Assembly (NCBI RefSeq): GCF_037971845.1 | Contig: NZ_CP150227.1 | Coordinates: forward strand, 5,208,001 to 5,272,000 | Source of the DNA: Paenibacillus sp. FSL R5-0766 | Lineage (GTDB): Bacteria > Bacillota > Bacilli > Paenibacillales > Paenibacillaceae | Length of the DNA stretch: 64,000 nucleotides | Direction: 5' to 3' | Shown: in pieces, positions 1 through 8,925 of the stretch | Layout: each line of letters begins with the position of its first letter | Numbering within the stretch: position 1 is the first letter of the stretch | Position numbers and translations under genes: made by a program | The notes under the pieces: model-generated | Databases searched by the model: none | The model's input: only the letters and a program-made list of their open reading frames with translations | What the model was told of the DNA's origin: nothing

Positions 1-923
1 GTCACCGTAAAGTGTTCAGGCAGGGTTGTGTCGACAACCTGAACCGGATACTCTCCTGTAATAGCAGCGGAAGCAATCGTGAATTCGATTTTGAACAGCG
101 CCTGTGGGCTCTCGGATGCCGGAATTGGACTCTGTCCTCCGTCCTCATCACTCCAGCCCACGATGACTGATCCCGTCTCATTATTCGCGTTATACTGGAT
201 TCCCGGAACGTCACCTGTAACATTAATCACCTGAAGGGCTGCGGGATTATACTTCAAGCGTACCCCGAAAGACCCAATCGGTTGATCAAGTGACACGGTA
301 TCCACCGGGAGCGTGACCTTGTCACCAGCTTTTCCTTGCGCTGATCCGATCGAAACAAGTACATTACCAATCGGCTTATCCTCTGACAGCACAGTAACTT
401 GTCCATTTTCCCCAGTTACCTGAGACAGATCAATTTCCTTAATCAATGCCCCTGAATGAAGGTTTACTGAACTTGCACTGGCAGTCGCACTACCCTTGAT
501 TTTGAAATGAAGGGAATACATCACTGTAGATTCATTAATGAAACTTTGCGTCGTCATTACAATCTGAATGAAACCTGGAACAGAAGTATTTTTAGTTATG
601 CCAGCTCCAAGATATTTTTCATAAGCTTGCTGGTTCACGACCTCATCCCCATCCACCAGTTCAAGCACTGCCGGATCATAGGCAAAGGTCAGATCAGAGT
701 GATAAAAAGAAAAGTTTGTATCTTTGGAATCATAGGTTACAGGTACTTCCACGATATCCCCCGGTTTGCCGGATACTTCTCCAATATGAATTACGGGATC
801 TGTACTGGCCTGCGCCTGAGGCAGCCACGAGAAGATCATGGAAATCGTGAGTAGCAGAGCCAGAAGCGATTTCGTGAATCGTTTATATTTTGCTGAAAAT
901 AAATAAGAGTTCTCGCTCGACAA
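1..923 (-). CDS. Secreted protein with two cohesin-like domains (partial)
   Basis: The reading frame stays open for 307 codons to the left edge, so the C-terminus is missing. It starts at TTG with AAAGAGGTG just upstream. A signal peptide (hydrophobic LLALLLTISMIFSWL, then AQA) precedes a beta-rich region from about residue 43 that looks like a cohesin domain: GEVSGKPGDIVEVPV, then a YDPAVLELVDG strand. A second copy starts near residue 190 (GSAQGKAGDKVTLPV, YNPAALQVINV). Cohesins bind dockerins, and the gene just upstream encodes a dockerin. The 15-nt gap suggests one transcript and a non-cellulosomal surface or secreted complex. Domain calls rest on motif pattern only; a related Ig-like adhesion fold is possible. 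Confidence 0.72.
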   Translation of the reverse strand, partial: MSSENSYLFSAKYKRFTKSLLALLLTISMIFSWLPQAQASTDPVIHIGEVSGKPGDIVEVPVTYDSKDTNFSFYHSDLTFAYDPAVLELVDGDEVVNQQAYEKYLGAGITKNTSVPGFIQIVMTTQSFINESTVMYSLHFKIKGSATASASSVNLHSGALIKEIDLSQVTGENGQVTVLSEDKPIGNVLVSIGSAQGKAGDKVTLPVDTVSLDQPIGSFGVRLKYNPAALQVINVTGDVPGIQYNANNETGSVIVGWSDEDGGQSPIPASESPQALFKIEFTIASAAITGEYPVQVVDTTLPEHFTV

Positions 924-938
924 GGTATTCACCTCTTT

Positions 939-2444
939 CTAAGTTAGTGAGTTGATGCCCAAGTAAACGCCCATAATCAGTACTGAATCCTTCGCATCGA
1001 CTACACCGTCATCATTCATATCCAGTGCTTCAATCTGTTCTGGTGTAAATGTGATCAAACCTTTGATATATTTATTGACCAATAACGCATCAGCTGGTGT
1101 AAGCACACCATCGCCAGTAGCATCACCTTTAATTCGCAGCATAATCGTTATATCCACGCTATCAGAAAAAACAGTTCCATTGTTGGCCTGCCAGCCAAAC
1201 GTTGTCTTTATCCCTGTAAAAGCTGAAGCAGGAATGAAGGTCAATGTATTCAACTCTGCGACAGGAATCACCTGATCCTTCACAACGTCCGTACCATTCA
1301 ACTGCAATTTACCACTGTCAGGCAGGGATACGATGCGAATATCCGTCATAGGTCGGTTCTCTGGGTCGGCATAATTACTGTCAAAATCAGTAGATGTAAA
1401 GGCTATTGGTAACCCTTTGATAACTGTTTTGGAAAATGTACCTGCTGTAGGCTTAGGGGTGTCATCTTTGCTGAGACCCAGAATACGAGCAGAAGTTCCG
1501 TCTGCACTGAAAACGACAATCCGGTCTCTCGCTGTATCAGCCATATACAATTCACCTTCTGGTTCAAAAGCAATCTGATTACTGAGATCAATGGGATATG
1601 CCTCGTTTCCACTTACCCACGTACTCAGAACAGGAGTGTTAGGATATACGAAGCCTTCATAGCCTGTTTGCATAATCTGATTCTCGCTCACAACATATAA
1701 ACGTTTGTTTACTACATCCAGTGTCAGATCTGCAAGCTTGTCCGTTGAATTCTGTATACTAACCAAAGGGTAGATAAAGATTCCATTATTATAGGTGTAC
1801 CAAAAATTTTGCCCCCCCTCGTTATTACCGGGGATTACACTAGAGTATTTCTCCAAATTCATCCTGCTTCCACTTCCTGAGTTGTCCAGGTAATTATAGG
1901 AAAATTTGGTTTTTATCTGTGTCTCATCATTCACCAAGCTGACCTCGTTATAGGTTACACCTATAGTTTCTCTGTTGTGCTGTTTAAATCTGATGACATT
2001 TCGGATATACCTTTGCTGAATCTCGCCTTGACCAAAGTTCATCCAATACTTATTGTTCAATTCGATAGGTGTCGCATTTACTGTACCATCCGGGTTAAAA
2101 ATGTGGATCTGTAATGATGCACCCGATTCGGCTGCATAGATTAATCCATCGTTACTCATCGTTACCGCCGTTACATTATTGACCTCTATCGTCGATAGTA
2201 CCTCACCTTCCGGCGTAGCCCGAATAACCCGATTGTTTCCGGTGTCTGCGATCAGCATCTCTGTTTCTCCATTAGCCGTCGTGTAGAATTCAATATCTGA
2301 AGGTCCGCTTAGTGAAATGGGCTCTGTTGCAGCCAGGGCCAACGAAGATGGAAAACCCACGCTTGTGAGTAATGTAATGACTAGAGCAAGCACACTCCAT
2401 CGTGTTCTCTTGACTCTTGCACCCTTTTTAGTATGTAGACTCAA
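939..2444 (-). CDS. Secreted NHL-repeat protein with C-terminal dockerin
   Basis: A 501-residue exported protein that starts at TTG behind AAGGAGGAG. The signal peptide is at about residues 12-39. NHL/beta-propeller-like repeats follow (IADTGNNRVIRATPEG, MADTARDRIVVFSADG), then an Ig/cadherin-like segment at about 330-435. Residues 438-501 form a type I-like dockerin: two 12-residue calcium loops (D441-D452 starting DATGDG, D475-D486 starting DMNDDG), each followed by a helix. Dockerins dock onto cohesins, and the next gene encodes cohesin-like repeats. No catalytic domain is visible, so a binding or scaffold role is inferred. Confidence 0.82.
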   Translation of the reverse strand: MSLHTKKGARVKRTRWSVLALVITLLTSVGFPSSLALAATEPISLSGPSDIEFYTTANGETEMLIADTGNNRVIRATPEGEVLSTIEVNNVTAVTMSNDGLIYAAESGASLQIHIFNPDGTVNATPIELNNKYWMNFGQGEIQQRYIRNVIRFKQHNRETIGVTYNEVSLVNDETQIKTKFSYNYLDNSGSGSRMNLEKYSSVIPGNNEGGQNFWYTYNNGIFIYPLVSIQNSTDKLADLTLDVVNKRLYVVSENQIMQTGYEGFVYPNTPVLSTWVSGNEAYPIDLSNQIAFEPEGELYMADTARDRIVVFSADGTSARILGLSKDDTPKPTAGTFSKTVIKGLPIAFTSTDFDSNYADPENRPMTDIRIVSLPDSGKLQLNGTDVVKDQVIPVAELNTLTFIPASAFTGIKTTFGWQANNGTVFSDSVDITIMLRIKGDATGDGVLTPADALLVNKYIKGLITFTPEQIEALDMNDDGVVDAKDSVLIMGVYLGINSLT

Positions 2445-2546
2445 CTGGTCTCCTCCTTAAGTTTCTGATGACGTTCTGTACCAATATAGCAAGCAGCTCT
2501 TAACAAACACTGAACATAAACATGTTTGGGATATTAAAAACAAGCA

Positions 2547-2593
2547 TAAAAAAAACGACCAGACCAAACGGATGCCCGTTTACTCCGGTCGTT
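2547..2593 (-). terminator. Intrinsic terminator after the epimerase gene
   Basis: An inverted repeat (ACGACC...GGTCGT with an inner AACGG/CCGTT pairing) is followed, in minus-strand sense, by eight T residues. It closes the isomerase/epimerase gene and separates it from the dockerin-cohesin operon. Confidence 0.85.
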
Positions 2594-2621
2594 CTGTTCG
2601 ATTGTGTTTCCTCCACATGAT

Positions 2622-3449
2622 TTAGATCGATGCAAATACTTGATCAAAGCCTGCTTTCGACTTGGCGAACCGCGCCTCCAGATCCAGTTCTGATGCTGGT
2701 GCCAAGACTTCCTGAGCCACCACACCATTGTAGCCAATCGCCTGCAGGTTTCTCAGAAACCCACCCAGATCAATGACCCCTTCGCCCGGGTATAAACGCT
2801 CATAATCCAGCAATTCTTCAATGGGCAGATCATAGGCATCGTTGATATGCGCATGAACAATCTGCTCTTTCTTCAGCTTCAACAGATCTTCCATCGGTAG
2901 ACCATTCGTATGCCAGTGATAGGAATCTACGAGCAGGCCAACGTTAGGCGCATGGATCGTCTCGATCCAGTCCAGCGTATCTTCCACACGCCAGATAAAC
3001 GGATTCTTCCATTGCGTCCGCAAATGGTGGCATCCCACAAACTCCAGACCCAACTTAATCCCGTAAGCATCCAAGATATCTGCGCAGAGTCTCAAACGTT
3101 TCGTAGCCGCCGCCATAAATTGCGCTGCCGGTTGATCCGTTGAGGGTAAAATATACGTGCAACAGCTGTAACAGTCCAACGAAGCAGACGCTTCTGCCAT
3201 AGCGACCAACGATTGCAATCCCTCACGGAATTGCTCATCTGTCGTCCGCCACTCTACCGTCAGACCCGATGAACCGATGATCACCTGATTGCTTTCCAAC
3301 AGATGTTGCGCCTGTTCCTTGCCATACGTTTCAATCAATGAGAGCGGATTCAAATCAACAGATCCGAATCCGTGCTTGGCCGCATCTGTGATATATTGTT
3401 CATCAGACTCGATGTTGCCCAGTCCCGCATTCGTTAACCCTCTAATCAT
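2622..3449 (-). CDS. Sugar phosphate isomerase/epimerase (xylose isomerase-like TIM barrel)
   Basis: A 275-residue cytoplasmic protein with the AP-endonuclease-2/xylose isomerase TIM-barrel pattern. It shows metal-binding-type segments typical of IolE/IolI relatives: GLEFVGCHH, VGLLVDSYHWH, VHAHINDA and the late VAQEVL strand. The family isomerises or epimerises keto-sugars, inosose or related compounds using a divalent metal. The substrate cannot be told from sequence. GGAGGAG precedes the ATG. It is flanked by its own terminator and appears monocistronic. Confidence 0.8.
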   Translation of the reverse strand: MIRGLTNAGLGNIESDEQYITDAAKHGFGSVDLNPLSLIETYGKEQAQHLLESNQVIIGSSGLTVEWRTTDEQFREGLQSLVAMAEASASLDCYSCCTYILPSTDQPAAQFMAAATKRLRLCADILDAYGIKLGLEFVGCHHLRTQWKNPFIWRVEDTLDWIETIHAPNVGLLVDSYHWHTNGLPMEDLLKLKKEQIVHAHINDAYDLPIEELLDYERLYPGEGVIDLGGFLRNLQAIGYNGVVAQEVLAPASELDLEARFAKSKAGFDQVFASI

Positions 3450-3691
3450 CCCAATCTCCTCCTGTGACTCGTCTGGAATTACAGATTGTCCAACCTTTTC
3501 CTGTCCCCCTTAACCAACACTTGGGTTTAAACAGGGTACCATTTTATAATAACAGTACTCTCTTAAAAAGAAACCCTAATGCCCCATTCATGAAATACTA
3601 TAACAGATCAAGCCATTGCAACCTATGTCCCATGATCACGTATTAAAACCAACATCTAATTAAGGAAGGGAATGGGAACGATCAAAGAGTC
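3450..3691. other. Intergenic region, no gene seen
   Basis: The region lies between the divergent isomerase gene and a small plus-strand gene. It must contain the isomerase promoter, but no convincing promoter pair, RNA or repeat could be picked out by eye. Confidence 0.4.
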
Positions 3692-3967
3692 ATGGAGGAT
3701 GACGAAGAGCACTATACACCTGCCATGCTCGTGACCGCTGCCTATCCGGAATATCATCATACGCCAGGTACGCCTGTTCTCCTGTTCATTGCGCTTGCCG
3801 GACTCATCTATGGATGGTGCAGCTTCTATTATCCAAGGTTTCAGAAGTTTCAATTCCTGCTCTCCCTCCGCTGGATATGGCTAAATGATCCCGAACCTAG
3901 CCAATTTTATTACGTCATGTGCAAAATTGGCGGTATAGCTTGCATGATCGCGTTTCAGGCATGTTAA
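3692..3967 (+). CDS. Small membrane protein, DUF6199-like
   Basis: A 91-residue protein with a hydrophobic segment (VLLFIALAGLIYGWCSFY), then a tryptophan-rich patch, the EPS motif and IGGIACMIAF near the C-terminus. This order (helix, W...W, aEPS, +IGG helix) resembles the small DUF6199 membrane family of unknown function. The ribosome site is poor (AAGGAAGGG is about 25 nt upstream), and an internal ATG at 3725 is an alternative start. Confidence is limited by length. Confidence 0.5.
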   Translation: MEDDEEHYTPAMLVTAAYPEYHHTPGTPVLLFIALAGLIYGWCSFYYPRFQKFQFLLSLRWIWLNDPEPSQFYYVMCKIGGIACMIAFQAC

Positions 3968-4138
3968 CTCACACGTATACCCGCATACGTTCTACCGTCT
4001 CACTGGCAAGTATAATAGAAAAGTTTAATAGACCCATTCCAGAATTAAATGAATGGATCTATGCCGTATCGTTACACCGGCTTCTGCGACGTCAGTTAAC
4101 TGTCTCCCGCTGTTACCGAGTAATTATTGGTGATCATA

Positions 4139-4582
4139 CTATTCCAGCACTTTGACCGACATAAATACATCGACCTCATATTCACTGTCCAATATGAATC
4201 CAAATCGTTCATACAATCGCCGAGCAGGGCTTCCTTGCAAAACATTTAAAATAACCCGTCTCCCCTGAACTTCATCCTGTTCCAGCAGCATGTTCAGTAC
4301 CTGAGTTCCTATTCTCTGGCCTTGATAATCGGGATGTATATAGAAATGTTCCAATAGATATGCCTCAGACTTGGGCTTCAATGATACACAACCCACCATT
4401 GATCCTCCAAATTCAATAATATGGGTGTGGGCAGGGTCGAATGTATTCCGGAAACGTTCACGTACTTTCACATCATCGTACCTTCCCAGTCTGGTTAAAT
4501 CATCGTATAATACCAACGCCCGCAAATCGGCCAGTTGCTCTTGGTCTGTCTGTACAGCTTGACGCATCGTTATTTGGTTCAT
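4139..4582 (-). CDS. GNAT N-acetyltransferase
   Basis: A 147-residue Gcn5-related acetyltransferase. The acetyl-CoA-binding motif A is seen as HPDYQGQRIGTQVL, followed by the RRLYERFGF helix typical of the fold. The start is placed at MNQITMRQA because AAAGGA lies 8-9 nt upstream; an in-frame ATG 18 nt earlier overlaps that ribosome site. The substrate is unknown and there is no operon partner. Confidence 0.82.
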   Translation of the reverse strand: MNQITMRQAVQTDQEQLADLRALVLYDDLTRLGRYDDVKVRERFRNTFDPAHTHIIEFGGSMVGCVSLKPKSEAYLLEHFYIHPDYQGQRIGTQVLNMLLEQDEVQGRRVILNVLQGSPARRLYERFGFILDSEYEVDVFMSVKVLE

Positions 4583-4741
4583 TGGGTGGATTCCTTTCAT
4601 TTTGAGACACGTTAAATTTAAATTTTGAATGTCTTATCGCACGATAGGGATAGAACACTAAAAATCATACCTTTGGCAGCTCACTTGAGCAACATTAGAT
4701 TTTAGAGCGCACTATTTTTCAAACCTATTGAACTCCTCAAA

Positions 4742-4820
4742 AAAAATAAAAAGCCCAAAAAGGACAGTGCAGTCTTGCTTATACCAATAAGCGAACCCGC
4801 AACCGTCCCTTCTGGGATGT
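4742..4820 (-). terminator. Terminator after the fructokinase gene
   Basis: Imperfect outer stem (CCCA..GGAC with GTCC..TGGG) enclosing a smaller GCTTAT/ATAAGC hairpin. In minus-strand sense it is followed by a T-rich run. It ends the fructoside operon. Confidence 0.6.
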
Positions 4821-4836
4821 ATATTATTTTAGAGAA

Positions 4837-5739
4837 CTACGAAGCATGTGAAGCTTGTGCTGCTTGTTGCAATGCTTCCAGACCCAAAGCGAGTGCACCA
4901 CACAGGCCTGCATGCTGGCCCAATCCGGGTTGGACAATATATTGATCGATATGTTGCGTAATTGAAGCTGCATTCACATAACCATTGAGATTCCGCACTA
5001 CCCGCTCCCGGATCATAGGAAACAGATGATCTTGCTGCATCACACCACCGCCCAAGATGATCTTCTGCGGCGAATGCAGCAGAATGGCAGTTGTAATCGA
5101 CTCCGCAATGTAAAAGGATTCAATCTCCCACGCCAGATGGTCTGCCGGCAGTTCACTGCCAGGGCTCTGCCACCGTGCTTCTATGGCTGGTCCTGCAGCC
5201 ATCCCCTCCAGGCAATCACCATGATACGGGCATAATCCGGCAAAGTGATCATCCGGATGGCGTCTTGTGCGAATATGTCCACCCTCGGGATGTAACAATC
5301 CGTGTACTCGTTGGCCCCCTGCCACAAGTCCGACACCAACTCCTGTGCCAATCGTGTAATATACACAGTTGTCCAGTCCTTCCGCCGCTCCCCACGTCAC
5401 TTCACCGAGCGCGGCAGCATTCACATCCGTATCCCATCCAAAAGGAACCGGAAATTCATGCTTCAAGGTTCCAACCACATTACAGTTTCCCCACCCAGGC
5501 TTAGGTGTGGTCGTAATATAACCATAGGTGGGACTATCCGGTTGCAGATCAATCGGACCAAAGGAGCCAATCCCCAGGGCTTCCACATCTTTATCCCTGA
5601 AATAGTCGATCACCTTGGCAAGAGTGGTCTCCGGATGTTCTGTTGGAAAGCTGATCCGATCTTCAATCTGTCCATGTTCATTACCTACACCACATACAAA
5701 CTTTGTTCCGCCCGCTTCTATGGCTCCAATGCGCATCAT
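4837..5739 (-). CDS. ROK-family fructokinase
   Basis: A sugar kinase that phosphorylates fructose to fructose-6-phosphate; the reaction is inferred from family and context. The N-terminal phosphate-binding loop IEAGGTKFVCGVG and IGTGVGVGLV are visible. The ROK zinc site appears as a His followed by CPYHGDCLEGMAAGP. Length is about 300 residues, as expected for YdhR/GmuE/ScrK-type enzymes. AAGGAAAGGAG sits 6 nt before ATG-ATG, so the longer in-frame extension, which would overlap the GH32 gene, was rejected. It lies 31 nt downstream of the GH32 gene and is the last gene of the fructoside operon. Confidence 0.88.
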   Translation of the reverse strand: MMRIGAIEAGGTKFVCGVGNEHGQIEDRISFPTEHPETTLAKVIDYFRDKDVEALGIGSFGPIDLQPDSPTYGYITTTPKPGWGNCNVVGTLKHEFPVPFGWDTDVNAAALGEVTWGAAEGLDNCVYYTIGTGVGVGLVAGGQRVHGLLHPEGGHIRTRRHPDDHFAGLCPYHGDCLEGMAAGPAIEARWQSPGSELPADHLAWEIESFYIAESITTAILLHSPQKIILGGGVMQQDHLFPMIRERVVRNLNGYVNAASITQHIDQYIVQPGLGQHAGLCGALALGLEALQQAAQASHAS

Positions 5740-5770
5740 TCTGGGCTCCTTTCCTTCATTACAATTAACC

Positions 5771-7237
5771 TTAAGCCTTGGTCGGTGATATCTCATAGAT
5801 ATGAAGTGAAGAGAAGACCAGATCTTTATTTTCTGCATGAGCAGAGATGCCCTTGGAATCTACATCCGGATAGATCAGATCCGTAATAACCGCCTGACCA
5901 TCATTTGCAAATACCTCCACAGATGAATGATCTACAAAGATACGCAAACTTTGATTTCCGTTCACTTCTTTTAACTCAGCTGTATGACGGCTCAGGAAAA
6001 GTTCATGAAAATGGCCGATGCCCGATCGACTACGATCAACATACACTTCACTTCGGATCGAGTCTACACCAACGACCGTCTCATGATCTGTGCCGCTTCT
6101 TAGCGCAAAATGGAACGACTGATCCTGAGCCCACTCTGCATGGATCTCATAGTTCACGAGTTGCAAAGCGTTCAACTGCTCACTCACTTGCTGAATCGAA
6201 GCATCCTGTAGGGACAATACTGGCGTACGGGCTTGCTCAAGTTCCCGTGCAGGACGTTGAATCAATATAACTTCTCCCGCTCTTGTCTCCAGTGTCAACT
6301 CCCGGGCAATGGTCATTGCTCCACGGTAATCATTGGTTGGCGTCTGGTTGGCATACATCCAGTTGCTCATCCAGCCGATAATGAGGCGTCTTCCATCTTC
6401 CTCAGGAACGTCAGACCAACTAACTCCTGCGTAGTTATCCCGACCATAATCAATCCAGCGAATCGTCTGGGATGCCTCGTCTGGGACAAATGTAGTTCCA
6501 TCAAATTCTCCGGTAAAATATTGTGTTCTGGAGCCTTCAATAAAAGCAGGATCTGCACCGATGCTAACGAGCATCACCCATTTCTCCTGCCCTGAATCTC
6601 CATCCACTGCAAGCGGGAACAGGTCGGGGCATTCCCACACGCCATCGTGTGAACCAATCCCGGCGCCAAATTCACTTCCTAACGTCCAATCCTTCAGATT
6701 GGGAGAACGATACAGACATACCGTTTGACCACAAGCGATAATCATAACCCACTCCTTGGTCTGCTCATGCCAGAACACTTTGGGATCACGAAAATCAACA
6801 AAGGACTCATGCTTTAATACCGGATTACCCTCGTACTTAGTCCAGGTTCTGCCGTTGTCTTTGCTATACGCCAGACTCTGGGTTTGTATGGCATCACGGT
6901 TTTCAACTTCAAGATGATGGGTGAAAATAGCAACCAACCCTGGCTCACCCTCAAAGAATCCACTCGTATTATTCCAATCCACTACGGCACTTCCCGAGAA
7001 TATAGTGCCATTCTCATCGGGGAGTAAGGCTATCGGAAGTTCCTCCCAGGAGATCAGGTCCCTGCTCACTGCATGGCCCCAATGCATGGGGCCCCATGTA
7101 GTTCCATGTGGGTGATGCTGATAGAACAAGTGATACTCCCCATTGAAAAACACCATGCCGTTTGGGTCGTTCATCCACTTCTCTTTTGGTGAAAAATGGT
7201 ATTCATTTCTGTAATCTTGTTTAAGAATTGTCGACAT
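5771..7237 (-). CDS. GH32 beta-fructofuranosidase (sucrose/fructan hydrolase)
   Basis: A 488-residue glycoside hydrolase family 32 enzyme cutting beta-fructosyl bonds in sucrose, sucrose-6-phosphate or short fructans. The WMNDPNG motif holds the nucleophile (Asp24 counted from the chosen start). FRDPK is the transition-state-stabilising motif and WECPDLF carries the acid/base Glu. The C-terminal beta-sandwich contains the SVEVFANDG signature. There is no signal peptide, so it acts in the cytoplasm on imported substrate. GGAGGAG directly precedes the chosen ATG, excluding a 28-residue upstream extension. It lies 26 nt from the importer lipoprotein gene. Confidence 0.93.
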   Translation of the reverse strand: MSTILKQDYRNEYHFSPKEKWMNDPNGMVFFNGEYHLFYQHHPHGTTWGPMHWGHAVSRDLISWEELPIALLPDENGTIFSGSAVVDWNNTSGFFEGEPGLVAIFTHHLEVENRDAIQTQSLAYSKDNGRTWTKYEGNPVLKHESFVDFRDPKVFWHEQTKEWVMIIACGQTVCLYRSPNLKDWTLGSEFGAGIGSHDGVWECPDLFPLAVDGDSGQEKWVMLVSIGADPAFIEGSRTQYFTGEFDGTTFVPDEASQTIRWIDYGRDNYAGVSWSDVPEEDGRRLIIGWMSNWMYANQTPTNDYRGAMTIARELTLETRAGEVILIQRPARELEQARTPVLSLQDASIQQVSEQLNALQLVNYEIHAEWAQDQSFHFALRSGTDHETVVGVDSIRSEVYVDRSRSGIGHFHELFLSRHTAELKEVNGNQSLRIFVDHSSVEVFANDGQAVITDLIYPDVDSKGISAHAENKDLVFSSLHIYEISPTKA

Positions 7238-7262
7238 TATGGTTTCTCCTCCGTACTTCTCT

Positions 7263-8870
7263 TTATTTGTTATTACGGTCATATCCCGCTTGTTTAATCT
7301 GTAGCCATTCTTGTAATCCAAGGCGATCCAACTCTTTCAAGTAAGCATCCCATTCCTGATCTATTTTCCCGTTCTGATACCATTCTGTACGCAGACGTAA
7401 CACGTAGGCGAAGAGATCGGTCTCAATCGTGGACAATCGATCCAGTTCATCAATGGAGAAGAACACACTTGGATATACGTTCTCCGCTTTCATATGCGGA
7501 ACCATAACCTTGTCCAGAAGTTCCATGCGCCAAGCCGCATCTTCCGGTTTGGTTGTGTATTTGTCATAATAACTGTCGAGAATGGCCAATGGTCCTGCGA
7601 TACTGGTTTTTTGTCTGAGTTCCACAGGTGCAGATCCTTCCAGTGGAAGATGTTTCAGCATCCCTTTGGCTTCATCGAATTCAAAAATATTTTGCTGACT
7701 CTCGTCTCCATAGGTACCCCAGTTGTTCTGCACAGATTGGAGCGGATCGTACAGTTGGTCTACCCACTTCGCTGTAGATTCCAGGTTTTTATTGCTGCTG
7801 GTAATGACCATGCGACCACGATCAAGTCCTATTCCGTTTGTTCTTGTGACATTAACCTCTCCGTTAGGCCCGGCAACCGGAGGCAGAACATCATACGTAT
7901 CATTCATGCCTGTAATGTTAGCCTTATCCCATGTGAAGTACATGCCGTACTTGTTATCCTTACCTTTCGCCAGGTACGTGTTCCAATCCTGTTGGTACGA
8001 TTCGACATCCACGAGGCCTTCCTTAACCAACTCATGAATATATTTAACCGCTTCCTTGTAGCCTTCATCAGCTGCCGTGAAGACTACTTTCCCATCATTG
8101 GTTACCACGGTATGATCCCAGTTCTCTCCGAGTCCAAATGCCGCAAAGAGAAATGTCAGATCTTCTCCGCCCGGTTTGTTAATGAAAGATAACGGAATTT
8201 CGTCGGCCTTACCATTGCCATTTGGATCTTGAGTTTTGAACGCGATCAATACTTCTTTCAGTTCTTCGGTTGTCGTTGGCATCTTCAGTCCAAGCTTGTT
8301 CAACCATTCCACATTAATCCAGGGCAAGTTATCCACTGACTGAATCCGTTGTTTGCCACTTCCGAGTTCTTCAATCCATGGGAATGAATAGATATGTCCG
8401 TCTGGAGCCGTGATCATGCTCTTGTATTCGGGAGCTTCCTCCAGCACCTTTTTCAGATTGGGCATGTGTTGTTCAATCATGTCCTCTAGTGGAATGATCG
8501 CCCCGTCCTTCGCCAGTTTCAGGAGATCATAATCCCCGTAACCTGCATCAAAAATGGCATCCGGCAAATCACCGCTGGCGACCGCCAGATTTCTTTTTTC
8601 TGCAAACACATCACTCGTATAGTTCTTCCAGTTGATATGCACATTGGTTTTCTCTTCGAGTCGCTTGTTAATCAGCTTGTCGTTTGGATCAGCGGGAGCC
8701 AGTGGAGAGCTCTGTGTTATAAAATTCAATGTCACCTTACCATCAGGTGATTGCGCCTCACTTGCCGCGCCGCCTCCACCCCCGCCACAGGCGGTTAGAA
8801 AGAGCATTGCAGATAACATGGAAATAGATGCCGTTGTAACGGCTTTTCTGGACTTGTTCACTTTTTTCAT
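7263..8870 (-). CDS. ABC sugar importer, solute-binding lipoprotein (LplA/YtcQ type)
   Basis: A large (535-residue) CUT1-type extracellular binding lipoprotein. The signal peptide ends in the lipobox LTAC, followed by a Gly-rich linker. Large binding proteins of this type in Paenibacillus pair with LplB/LplC-like permeases, as here. ATGGAGGTC places the ribosome site before MKKVNKS, so the start is internal to the longest frame. Neighbouring GH32 and fructokinase genes point to sucrose or fructo-oligosaccharide uptake. Confidence 0.9.
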   Translation of the reverse strand: MKKVNKSRKAVTTASISMLSAMLFLTACGGGGGGAASEAQSPDGKVTLNFITQSSPLAPADPNDKLINKRLEEKTNVHINWKNYTSDVFAEKRNLAVASGDLPDAIFDAGYGDYDLLKLAKDGAIIPLEDMIEQHMPNLKKVLEEAPEYKSMITAPDGHIYSFPWIEELGSGKQRIQSVDNLPWINVEWLNKLGLKMPTTTEELKEVLIAFKTQDPNGNGKADEIPLSFINKPGGEDLTFLFAAFGLGENWDHTVVTNDGKVVFTAADEGYKEAVKYIHELVKEGLVDVESYQQDWNTYLAKGKDNKYGMYFTWDKANITGMNDTYDVLPPVAGPNGEVNVTRTNGIGLDRGRMVITSSNKNLESTAKWVDQLYDPLQSVQNNWGTYGDESQQNIFEFDEAKGMLKHLPLEGSAPVELRQKTSIAGPLAILDSYYDKYTTKPEDAAWRMELLDKVMVPHMKAENVYPSVFFSIDELDRLSTIETDLFAYVLRLRTEWYQNGKIDQEWDAYLKELDRLGLQEWLQIKQAGYDRNNK

Positions 8871-8925
8871 AATAATGACCTCCATGAGTTGGATTGGATC
8901 AACTTACTGTATCGCAGGCTGTTCA

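Noticed and set aside
507..854. Plus-strand 115-codon frame in the cohesin region
   Set aside because: The minus strand is open for 307 codons with signal peptide and two cohesin-like repeats.
3919..4155. 78-codon plus-strand frame overlapping the DUF6199-like gene
   Set aside because: It overlaps the better candidate in another frame and has no ribosome site or motif.
7494..8192. 232-codon plus-strand frame opposite the importer lipoprotein
   Set aside because: Shadow frame; the minus strand has lipobox, conserved fold and operon context.
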